Assembly (NCBI RefSeq): GCF_004167665.1
Contig: NZ_SEWE01000028.1
Span: forward strand, 1-64,000
Direction of reading: 5' to 3'
Source of the DNA: Hymenobacter persicinus
GTDB taxonomy: Bacteria; Bacteroidota; Bacteroidia; Cytophagales; Hymenobacteraceae
Length of the DNA: 64,000 bases
Part shown: positions 51,204 through 59,597 of the stretch, one piece after another
How the letters are laid out: every line of letters begins with the position of its first letter
Position numbering within the stretch: the first letter of the stretch is position 1
Notes under the pieces: model-generated
What the model was told of the DNA's origin: nothing
The model's database searches: none
What the model saw: the letters and a program-made list of their open reading frames with translations, nothing else
Translations under genes and position numbers: made by a program

Positions 51204-54200
51204 ATGAAGAAAAGTTACACCTGGCGGCGCGGCCCACTCGTGGTGTGCCTGCCGCTGCTGCTGCTAGCCGGCCCGGGCGTTACCGCAGTGCAGGCCCGTG
51301 CCTCGTTCAAAGCAGTTGCCGAGTGGCAGCTGACCGGTAAGGTTACTTCGGCCAACGGCGAAGGCATTCCCGGCGTGACCGTGGTGCTGAAGGGCTCGAC
51401 CCGGGGCACGACCACCGGCGCCGACGGCAGCTTCACCATCGCCGTGCCCGAATCGGCCGGCACGCTGGTCTTCAGCTCCATCGGCTTCCTGACCCAGGAA
51501 CGTTCCTTCACCGGGGCCCAGTCGTTCAGCGTGAAGCTGGCCGAAGACACCAAGGCCCTGGACGAGGTAGTGGTGGTAGGCTACGGCACCCAGAAAAAGG
51601 CCGACGTGACCGGCGCCATTGCCACGCTCGACGCCAGCAAGCTCGAGGAGCGCCCCATCCTGCGCGTCGACCAGGCGCTGGTGGGCACGCTGGCCGGCGT
51701 GCAGGTGCAGCAGAACACCGGCCTGCCGGGCCGGGGCTTCACGGTCCAGATTCGCGGCAACGGCTCGATTACGGCCAACAACCAGCCCCTCTACGTTATC
51801 GACGGCTTCCCCCTGGAGGCCGTGAGCCCCAACTCCAACGGCAACTACGCCAACGGCAGCCCGCTCGACAACATCAACCCCAACGACATTCAGTCGATTG
51901 AGGTGCTCAAGGATGCCGCCGCCGCCGCCATCTACGGCTCCCGGGCCGCCAACGGCGTGGTGCTCGTGACCACCAAGCGCGGTAAGACCGGCAAGCCCCA
52001 GATCAGCTTCAACACCTACGCCGGCGTCTCGCAGGCCGTGCGCAAGATGGACCTGCTCAGCTCGGAGGAGTGGATTGAGCGGGCCACCGAACTCATCAAC
52101 GGCGCCTGGGTGCGCTCGGCTCCCGGCCGCAGCGCCTCCGACAACAACGACGTGCGCCGCGCGGCCCTCAAGCTGGCCCCCGGCGCCTACGACCCGGGCC
52201 TGATGCCCGACGACCGGTGGAGCCAGCCCGGCCACCCCGGCCTCGACTACGTGGACTGGCAGGATGAGATTTTCCGCACCGGCAAAGTGCAGAACTACCA
52301 GGTGTCGGCCGCCGGCGCCACCGACAACGTGAACTACTACGTGTCGGGCAACTACACCAACCAGGACGGTATCGTCATTGGCGTCAACTACAAACGCTAC
52401 TCGGCCCGGGCCAACATGGAGGTGCAGGCCAGCAAGCGCCTCAAGTTCGGCCTGAACATCTCGCCCTCGTACTCCATTTCGAACGACCCCGGCGTGGAAG
52501 GCAAGGACAACATCCTGCAAAAGCTCATCACCACGGCTCCCGTGGTGGAGTCGACGGCCGGCCTGAACACCAACTACGGCAAGTTTGACCGCTATCTGTG
52601 GGCCAACTCCAACAACAGCCCCTACAGCCTGCTCACCGACCGTCAGCAGCGCAGCACCAACTTCCGCACCCTGAGCACGGTGTTTGGCGAGCTGCAAATC
52701 ATTGAGGGGCTGCGCTTCCGCACCACCCTGAACCTGGACAACAACGACGCCCGCAACAAGTCGTACGTGCCCAACGCCACCTCCGGCGGCCTCGGCGCCA
52801 CCGGCACGTTCAGCGCCTACCGCAAGCAGGCCTTCGTGAACGAAAACACCCTGGGCTACAACCGCACCCTGTTCGACAAGCACAGCATCTCGGCCCTGGC
52901 GGGTTATTCCTACAACTTCTTCAAAACCGAAACCGACAAGCTTAAGTCGTCGGGCGGCTTCGTGAACGGGGCCGTGACCACGCTCAACGGGGCCCAGAAC
53001 ATCAGCGGCACCGCCGACAACGGCACTTCCGAGACCCAGAACGTGCTGCTCTCGTACTTCGGCCGCCTGCAGTACGCCTTCGACGGCAAGTACCTGCTCT
53101 CGGCTAGCGTCCGCCGCGACGGGTCGTCCCGCTTCGGCGAAAACGACAAGTGGGGCGTGTTCCCGGCTGCTTCGGTGGGCTGGCGCATTTCCCAGGAAAG
53201 CTTCATGCAGGCCGTCAAGCCCGTCAGTGAGCTGAAGCTGCGCGCCAGCCTGGGCTACTCCGGCAACAACGGCATCGGCGACTACAGCAGCGTGCCTACG
53301 CTGGGCATCTACAACTACGTGTTCGGCAACGCGCTGAGCACGGGCCAGGCCCCCAACATTGCCGCCAACCCCGACCTGCGCTGGGAAAAGTCGCGCACCG
53401 TGGACTTCGGCCTGGACTACGGCTTCCTGAAAAACCGCATTTTCGGCTCGTTTGACTACTACACCAAAACCAGCAGCGACCTGCTGCTGAACCAGCCGGT
53501 ACCGGGCTCGTCGGGCTTCGGCTCCCAGCTCGTCAACATCGGCGAAGTGGTGAACCGCGGCTGGGAAGTGGAGATGAACACCCGCAACCTGACCGGCGCC
53601 TTCCAGTGGAACACGGCCCTGAACCTGACCCACAACCAGAACCAGGTGAAACACTTGGGCGCCGGCGACGCCCCGATTGAAATCGGGACGGCAGCCTACG
53701 GCGCGGCCAGCGTGCTGCTGCAGGTGGGTCAGCCCATGTACTCCATTTACGTGGTGGAGCAAACCGGCATCCTCACCCAGCAGGACCTCGACAACGGCAC
53801 GCCCATCATCCAGGGCCAGACCGTGGGGGACCCCAAGTACTTCGATGCCAACGGCGACGGGATCATTAGCGTGGCCGACCGTAAAATCATGGGCCAGCCC
53901 AGCCCCAAGCTGGTGTGGGGTATCACCAACACCTTCAACTACAAGGGTTTCGACTTGAGTGTGCTGGTGCAGGGCCAGAACGGCGGCAGCATGTACTCGC
54001 TCATCGGCCGCGCCATCGACGGCACCAGCATGGGCTACAACCAGAACGTGTCGGGCAACCAGCGGGACCGGTGGCGCTCCGTCGACAGCCCCGGCGCCGG
54101 CATCCGCGGCCAGGCCCGGGCCAACTTCAGCCCCCTGCTGAGCAGCTCCTGGCTGTACTCGACCAACTACTACCGCGTGCGCAACATCACGGTGGGCTAC

Positions 54201-54413
54201 AACCTGGGCAACGTGCTCAACAAGCGTATCGCCCAGGGCGCCCGAGTGTACCTGTCGGCCGAGAACTTCTTCGGCCACGACAACTACACCGGCGGCTACA
54301 ACGTGGAGGCCACCAACTCCAGCAACAGCAGTGACGGCTTCTCGGTGGCCACCGACTACGGCGGACTCCCGCTGACCAAGTCGATGACCCTGGGCCTGAA
54401 CGTTACTTTCTAA
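51204..54413 (+). CDS. susC: SusC/RagA-type TonB-dependent outer-membrane transporter
   Basis: 1069 residues. Signal peptide (about 1-33), carboxypeptidase-regulatory-like domain ('QLTGKVTSANGEGIPGVTVV', about 42-120), the TonB-box-like 'LDEVVVVGYGTQKKADVTGA', a plug domain with 'LYVIDGFPLEAVSP' and 'IEVLKDAAAAAIYGSRAANG', then a 22-strand barrel ending in an aromatic residue (NVTF). There is no N-terminal STN signalling domain, so it is not directly coupled to an anti-sigma system. It imports glycan fragments with SusD, whose gene is 12 nt downstream. The glycan is inferred to be rhamnogalacturonan from its neighbours. Confidence 0.95.
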   Translation: MKKSYTWRRGPLVVCLPLLLLAGPGVTAVQARASFKAVAEWQLTGKVTSANGEGIPGVTVVLKGSTRGTTTGADGSFTIAVPESAGTLVFSSIGFLTQERSFTGAQSFSVKLAEDTKALDEVVVVGYGTQKKADVTGAIATLDASKLEERPILRVDQALVGTLAGVQVQQNTGLPGRGFTVQIRGNGSITANNQPLYVIDGFPLEAVSPNSNGNYANGSPLDNINPNDIQSIEVLKDAAAAAIYGSRAANGVVLVTTKRGKTGKPQISFNTYAGVSQAVRKMDLLSSEEWIERATELINGAWVRSAPGRSASDNNDVRRAALKLAPGAYDPGLMPDDRWSQPGHPGLDYVDWQDEIFRTGKVQNYQVSAAGATDNVNYYVSGNYTNQDGIVIGVNYKRYSARANMEVQASKRLKFGLNISPSYSISNDPGVEGKDNILQKLITTAPVVESTAGLNTNYGKFDRYLWANSNNSPYSLLTDRQQRSTNFRTLSTVFGELQIIEGLRFRTTLNLDNNDARNKSYVPNATSGGLGATGTFSAYRKQAFVNENTLGYNRTLFDKHSISALAGYSYNFFKTETDKLKSSGGFVNGAVTTLNGAQNISGTADNGTSETQNVLLSYFGRLQYAFDGKYLLSASVRRDGSSRFGENDKWGVFPAASVGWRISQESFMQAVKPVSELKLRASLGYSGNNGIGDYSSVPTLGIYNYVFGNALSTGQAPNIAANPDLRWEKSRTVDFGLDYGFLKNRIFGSFDYYTKTSSDLLLNQPVPGSSGFGSQLVNIGEVVNRGWEVEMNTRNLTGAFQWNTALNLTHNQNQVKHLGAGDAPIEIGTAAYGAASVLLQVGQPMYSIYVVEQTGILTQQDLDNGTPIIQGQTVGDPKYFDANGDGIISVADRKIMGQPSPKLVWGITNTFNYKGFDLSVLVQGQNGGSMYSLIGRAIDGTSMGYNQNVSGNQRDRWRSVDSPGAGIRGQARANFSPLLSSSWLYSTNYYRVRNITVGYNLGNVLNKRIAQGARVYLSAENFFGHDNYTGGYNVEATNSSNSSDGFSVATDYGGLPLTKSMTLGLNVTF

Positions 54414-54425
54414 GCATTCCCACCC

Positions 54426-55949
54426 ATGAAAAAGATATCCTACCTGCTGCTCGCCGCCGCGTTTCTGACCTTCAGCAGCTGCGAAGACGAGCTGGACCAG
54501 TCCCCGATTTCCAGCGGCTCAGTACCGACCTTCTACCGCTCCGCCACCGACTTCAACCAGGCCTTGAGCGCCACCTACAGCGTGCTGCGCGGCTACCCCG
54601 ACCGGGAGCTGACCTTGTCCGAAACCCGCTCCGATAATATCTACGGGGTGAGCACCCAGGGCATCCGGCCCTGGGAGTCGGTCAACAATTTCGCCACCAC
54701 GCTGGCCACCAGCGAGTACGTGGATGATGCCTGGAGCTCGAACTACACCGGTATCTTCCGCGCCAACGTGCTGCTCGACCAGCTGGCCCAGAACGGCTCG
54801 GTGCTGACCGACGACGCCCGCAACCGGATGGAAGGGGAGGCCAAGTTTCTGCGCGCCTTTTACTACTTCAACCTCGTGCAGTACTTCGGCCCCGTGCCGC
54901 TCGTCGACAAGCCCCTGGACCCGGCCGCGGTGCGCACCATCAACCGCACGCCGGTAGCGGAGGTCTACGACCTGATTATTCGGGACCTGCAGACGGCCGG
55001 CGACAAGCTCTCCTCGTCCTACACCGGCGCCGACGTGGGCCGGGCCACCAAGTGGGCCGCTAAGGGCATGCTGGCCCGCGTCTACATCACCCGCTCGGGC
55101 CCCACGCACGGCATCGACGGCCCCGGCCGCGGTACCAACGACTACGCCGCCGCCAACACCCTGCTCGACGAGATTATCAACAGCAAGCTCTTCACCTTCC
55201 TGCCGGTGTATGCCGACATCTTCTCCTACACCAACGAGAACAACAAGGAGGTCCTGTTTGACATCCAGTACATTTCCGGCGGTACCGGCCTGGGTGCCAG
55301 CTACCCCTCAATCCTGGTGACGGGCAACTACTTCAACTCGGTGGTGGCCAACACCTCGGGCTTCAGCACCGGCGACGAGCTGCGCGCGGCCTCCGACAAC
55401 CTGATCAACACCTACGCCCAAAACGACCTGCGCCGGGCCCAGGCCCTGCAGGTGGGCTTCACGGTGCCGGCCAGCGGCAGCACGCCCGCCGTCACGGAAC
55501 CCCGGGCGGCCTTCAAGAAGTACCTCGACGTGCCCAAGCGCGGCAGCTCCCGCACCGACTGGTCCATCAACTTCATTGTGCTGCGCTACACCGACATTCT
55601 GATGATGAAGGCCGAGTGCGTACTCAAGGGCGGTGGGGCCGGCGACGTGGACGGCATCATGAACCAGGTGCGCCGCCGCGGCATTGCCAACGCTCCGCTC
55701 GTGACCGGTACCACGTTTGACCAGCTCATGGAAGAGCGCCGCCGCGAGTTTGTGGGCGAAGGCCTGCGCTGGCACGACCTGCTGCGCTCCCCCAGCGCCG
55801 TGAACATCATGAACAACTGGATTGCGGCCGACGACATCCGCAACCGGATGCGCAAGCCCATCAACGCCAACGACCTGATTTATCCGGTTCCCCAGTCGGA
55901 AATGGCGGCCTCGGGCTACCTGTACAAGCAGAACCCGGGCTACAACTAA
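54426..55949 (+). CDS. susD: SusD/RagB-type surface glycan-binding lipoprotein
   Basis: 507 residues. Lipobox-type signal 'LLLAAAFLTFSSC' (Cys19). The SusD fold is recognised by 'GEAKFLRAFYYFNLVQYFG' and 'PVPLVDKPLDP', by the TPR-like segment 'ATKWAAKGMLARVYITRSG' and by the C-terminal 'EERRREFVGEGLRWHDLLR' and 'DLIYPVPQSEM'. It caps the SusC barrel and captures oligosaccharides. It is 12 nt after susC; a large hairpin follows it. Confidence 0.95.
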   Translation: MKKISYLLLAAAFLTFSSCEDELDQSPISSGSVPTFYRSATDFNQALSATYSVLRGYPDRELTLSETRSDNIYGVSTQGIRPWESVNNFATTLATSEYVDDAWSSNYTGIFRANVLLDQLAQNGSVLTDDARNRMEGEAKFLRAFYYFNLVQYFGPVPLVDKPLDPAAVRTINRTPVAEVYDLIIRDLQTAGDKLSSSYTGADVGRATKWAAKGMLARVYITRSGPTHGIDGPGRGTNDYAAANTLLDEIINSKLFTFLPVYADIFSYTNENNKEVLFDIQYISGGTGLGASYPSILVTGNYFNSVVANTSGFSTGDELRAASDNLINTYAQNDLRRAQALQVGFTVPASGSTPAVTEPRAAFKKYLDVPKRGSSRTDWSINFIVLRYTDILMMKAECVLKGGGAGDVDGIMNQVRRRGIANAPLVTGTTFDQLMEERRREFVGEGLRWHDLLRSPSAVNIMNNWIAADDIRNRMRKPINANDLIYPVPQSEMAASGYLYKQNPGYN

Positions 55950-55966
55950 ATTTGAGGTGATTTACG

Positions 55967-56015
55967 GGCTCGGCCTGCACGTTTTCAGGAGTTCTGAGAA
56001 CGGGCGGGCCGAGCC
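55967..56015 (+). terminator. Nested hairpin after susD
   Basis: GGCTCGGCC (55967-55975) pairs with GGCCGAGCC (56007-56015); inside, GTTTTCAG pairs with CTGAGAAC. There is no T-run, so it may reduce, process or stabilise rather than end the susCD message. Confidence 0.55.
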
Positions 56016-56031
56016 TCTTACTGCCAGCTGA

Positions 56032-59000
56032 ATGCGTCGAAGTGTCGTTGATGTTTTAGGGAAAGTAGTTGCCGCCGTGGGGTTGCGCCGGGCAGCCACG
56101 TTGGCTGGCCGCGCGCTGCTGGCCGGGACGCTGCTGGCCAGTGGGCCTCTGCTCGCCCAGCCGGGCCCGGCCCCCGAGCCGCTCTGGCACAACCAGGCCC
56201 GCACCCTGCGCTACCACCCCGAGGGCTCCGACTTCGTGATTCACAACGGCACCCACCGCTTCACCCGGGCTCTGTACGGCACCAACACCGCCTTCCGGGT
56301 GGAAGCCGGCGACTTGCCCGAGTTTGCTCTCTACTTGCCCGGCATGGGCGGCAACCTCAAACTGGGGCTGCTACTCGATGGGCAGAGCAAGTGGCTTACC
56401 CGGGCCGCCCGCATCGAGGCCCGCTACCGGCCCGGGGCCATGCTCTACACCATCCAGGACCCGCTGCTGGGTTCCGCCGGTAAGCTTCACCTCGAAGTGC
56501 TGGCCCTGGCTGCCGCCGAGGGCGTCATCGTCAAGGCCCGCTTCGAGAACGTGCCTGCCGGTACCGGCCGCCTGCTCTGGGCTTTCGGGGGCGCAACGGG
56601 CAAGAAATTCAGCCGCGACGGCGACATCGGGGCCGACCCTGAATCCAGCTTTGACCTCAAGCCCGAGTACTGCCAGGGCAACGTGGTCAAGCTGAGCAGC
56701 AACGCGTTTACCCTCGAATACGGCCTGCCCGCCAAGGCCAAACCCGGGGAGGCCGTCCCCAAGGCTGAGCGCAAAACCCTGGCCGGCCTAGGGCCCGCCG
56801 GCGCCGAGTTGCGCGTGGCCGATGCCGGCCAGCAGCTGAGCCCGCAGCAGCTGTGGGAATCGAAAGCCGGGGCCGCGCCGGTGCTGGTGGGTTCGGTGCC
56901 GGTAAAAGCCGGCCAGGACCTGTACCTGCTGGTGCAAAAGTCCGAAACCGGCTCCGTCCGGCGCTACGCTGAGCTGCCCGGGTTGTTTGCCCAGGCTGAA
57001 GCCGCCCGGCAGGCCCTGGCCGGGCGGGTGCGGGTGAGTACGCCCGATGCCTACCTCAACACCTTGGGTGGGGCGCTGAGCGTGGCCGCCGACGCCATCT
57101 GGGAAGCGCCCTCGTACCTGCACGGGGCAGTGGCCTGGCGCATGCGCCTCAACGGCTGGCGCGGCCCCTACGCCGCCGACCCGCTGGGCTGGCACGACCG
57201 GGCCCAGACCCACTTCCGGGCCTACGCCCAGTCCCAGCTGACGGAGCCCGCCACCGGGGCCGTGGTGATGGATACGGCCCGGAACCTGGCCCGCAGCCAG
57301 GAAAAGCTCGGCACCAGCGTGTACAGCCGCGGCTATGTGAGCCGCAACCCCGGCGGCGACTTCCGGCCCCACCACTACGACATGAACCTGGTCTACATCG
57401 ACGAGCTGCTGCGCCACCTGCGCTGGACCGGCGACCTAGCCTTTGCCCGGGAAATGTGGCCGGTATTGGAGCGCCACCTGGCCTGGGAAAAGCGCAACTT
57501 CGACCCTGACCACGACGGCCTCTACGACGCCTACGCCGCCATCTGGGCTTCCGACGCCCTGCAGTACAGCGGGGGCGGCGTCACCCATTCGTCGGCTTAC
57601 AACTACTTCGCCAACCAGCGGGCCGCCGAGCTGGCGGCCCTGCTCGGGCTGGATGCAGCTCCGTACCGGCAGGAGGCCGCCCACATCCGCCAAGCCCTGA
57701 ATGCCCGGCTCTGGCTGCCGGGCCAGGGGTGGTACGCCGAATTTCAGGATGCGCTGGGCGCCAAAAACCTGCACCCCGCCGCCGGCCTCTGGACCATCTA
57801 CCACGCCCTCGACTCCGAGGTGGCCGACCCGTTTCAGGCGTATCAGGCCCTGCGCTACGTCGACACCCAGCTGCCCCACATTCCGGTGCAGGCCGCGGGG
57901 TTGCGCGAAAACGGCCTCTACCTGCTCTCGACTACGAATTGGCAGCCTTACGACTGGTCTATCAACAACGTGGCCCTGGCCGAGAACCTGCACGCCAGCC
58001 TGGCTTACTGGCAGGCCGGCCGCGGCGAAGATGCCTTTGTGCTCTGGAAAAGCGCCCTGATTGAAAGCATGTACCTGGGCTCCAGTCCGGGCAATTTCCA
58101 GCAGATCAGCTTCTACGACGCCCACCGCGGGGAGCTGTACCGCGACTTTGCTGACCCCATCGGCGTGGCAGCCCGCTCGTTGGTCGAGGGGCTGTTCGGC
58201 ATCCGCCCCGATGCCCTGCACGACACGCTGCTGGTACGCCCCGGCCTGCCCGCCGCCTGGGACTCGGCCGCATTGGTGGTCCCCGACGTCACGTTCCGCT
58301 TCCGTCGGCAGGGGCAGCGGGAAGTATACACCCTGGCGCCGCGCCTAGCCCGCCCGCTGGCTTTGCGGCTCCAGCTGCCGGCCCTGGGCGAGAAAGTGAG
58401 TTCCCTGACCGTGAACGGCAGGGCCGCAGCCTGGCGTAACCTGCCTACGGCTGTGGGCCGCCCCATCGTTGAGCTGAGCTGCGCCCCGGCCGCCCGCTAC
58501 GAGGTGGTCATCGAGTGGGCCGGGGCCCAACCCGACCCGGCCCCGCCGGCCGTAGCCAAAGCCGGGGAGGCAGCTTTCCCATTTGCTCACGCCCACGTCT
58601 GGCCCGACAGCTTGGCCGACCCTCAGCATATCGTGACGCGCGCCTGGCGGGCCGACGGCCTGCGCGTGGAGCTGGCAGCCGAGGCTGGCCCGCACACCGC
58701 CTTTGCCCGGGTGCAGCAGGGCGACCTGCGCTGGTGGCAGCCCCTGCGGGCCGACGTGCCGGCCGCCGTACGGGAAGCCGCGGAGACTCCGGCCGCCAAG
58801 CACTGGGAAACCCAGGACCTGACGCGCTACTTCAACGACCAGGTGACCAACATCTTTCAGAAAAACAAGTATCTCGCCCCGCGGCCCGTGGGTCCCACGC
58901 TGCAGCTGCCCACACAGGGCATCGGCAACTGGTGCTACCCGCTGACGGAAGCCGTCATCGACGACGCGGGCCTGCGCCGCAGCGCCGGTGCCCGCAACGA

Positions 59001-59535
59001 AATCCGGCTGCCCTCGGGCGTGCCCCTGCGCACTCCGGGGGCGGCTGGCGTGCCCAACGTGCTGTTTGTGTCGCAGTGGAACAACTACCCCCGGGAAGCC
59101 ACCGTGCCGCTGAAAGGCCGGGCCGCTCAGCTCCAACTGCTGCTGGCGGGCTCCACGAACCCCATGCAGAGCCAGCTCGACAACGGTGAAGTGGTGGTGC
59201 GCTACACCGACGGCACCGTAGCCCGGCTGCCGCTGCGCAACCCCGATTCTTGGTGGCCCATCGAGCAGGATTACCTCGACGACGGCTTCGCCTTCCGGAC
59301 CGGCGCCCCGCACCCGCTGCGCGTCCACCTCAAAACCGGCCGGATGGTGCCGGGCGGGGAGTTCGACCAGTATACCAGCATCAAGGGCTTCAGCACCCGC
59401 GCCATCGACGGCGGCGCGGCCACCGTGCTGAGTTTGCCCCTCGACCCGAAGAAAAAGCTCCGCAGCCTGACCATCCGCGCCCTGGCCAACGACGTGGTTA
59501 TCGGCCTGCTAAGCGCCACGCTGGGCCGGCAATAA
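56032..59535 (+). CDS. DUF4450-type predicted six-hairpin glycosidase
   Basis: 1167 residues with an export signal (LAGRALLAGTLLASGPLLAQ). A beta-sandwich N-terminus ('RTLRYHPEGSDFVIHNGTHR') precedes an (alpha/alpha)6-like region at about 340-750, with 'WRMRLNGWRGPYAADPLGWH', 'RPHHYDMNLVYIDELLRHLR', 'WEKRNFDPDHDGLYDAYAAI', 'SSAYNYFANQRAAELAALLG' and 'WSINNVALAENLHASLAYW'. The C-terminus is a further beta-rich domain of about 350 residues. I recall such sequences as DUF4450 proteins in rhamnogalacturonan loci. The bond cleaved is unknown. It follows susD by 82 nt. Confidence 0.68.
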   Translation: MRRSVVDVLGKVVAAVGLRRAATLAGRALLAGTLLASGPLLAQPGPAPEPLWHNQARTLRYHPEGSDFVIHNGTHRFTRALYGTNTAFRVEAGDLPEFALYLPGMGGNLKLGLLLDGQSKWLTRAARIEARYRPGAMLYTIQDPLLGSAGKLHLEVLALAAAEGVIVKARFENVPAGTGRLLWAFGGATGKKFSRDGDIGADPESSFDLKPEYCQGNVVKLSSNAFTLEYGLPAKAKPGEAVPKAERKTLAGLGPAGAELRVADAGQQLSPQQLWESKAGAAPVLVGSVPVKAGQDLYLLVQKSETGSVRRYAELPGLFAQAEAARQALAGRVRVSTPDAYLNTLGGALSVAADAIWEAPSYLHGAVAWRMRLNGWRGPYAADPLGWHDRAQTHFRAYAQSQLTEPATGAVVMDTARNLARSQEKLGTSVYSRGYVSRNPGGDFRPHHYDMNLVYIDELLRHLRWTGDLAFAREMWPVLERHLAWEKRNFDPDHDGLYDAYAAIWASDALQYSGGGVTHSSAYNYFANQRAAELAALLGLDAAPYRQEAAHIRQALNARLWLPGQGWYAEFQDALGAKNLHPAAGLWTIYHALDSEVADPFQAYQALRYVDTQLPHIPVQAAGLRENGLYLLSTTNWQPYDWSINNVALAENLHASLAYWQAGRGEDAFVLWKSALIESMYLGSSPGNFQQISFYDAHRGELYRDFADPIGVAARSLVEGLFGIRPDALHDTLLVRPGLPAAWDSAALVVPDVTFRFRRQGQREVYTLAPRLARPLALRLQLPALGEKVSSLTVNGRAAAWRNLPTAVGRPIVELSCAPAARYEVVIEWAGAQPDPAPPAVAKAGEAAFPFAHAHVWPDSLADPQHIVTRAWRADGLRVELAAEAGPHTAFARVQQGDLRWWQPLRADVPAAVREAAETPAAKHWETQDLTRYFNDQVTNIFQKNKYLAPRPVGPTLQLPTQGIGNWCYPLTEAVIDDAGLRRSAGARNEIRLPSGVPLRTPGAAGVPNVLFVSQWNNYPREATVPLKGRAAQLQLLLAGSTNPMQSQLDNGEVVVRYTDGTVARLPLRNPDSWWPIEQDYLDDGFAFRTGAPHPLRVHLKTGRMVPGGEFDQYTSIKGFSTRAIDGGAATVLSLPLDPKKKLRSLTIRALANDVVIGLLSATLGRQ

Positions 59536-59597
59536 CCTGATTTCCACCGGCCGGCCCCGCCCGGTTCGGCCTCACGACACTCCGTAAATCCACCCCG

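Noticed and set aside
51264..54278. 1004-codon reverse open frame
   Set aside because: Shadow of susC, produced by high GC at third positions; no domain-like sequence.
55986..56001. CAGGAGTTCTGAGAAC, a possible fifth tandem-repeat operator upstream of the DUF4450-type gene
   Set aside because: The second half does not match, no TTTG box lies 21 nt on, and the bases are explained by the nested hairpin after susD.
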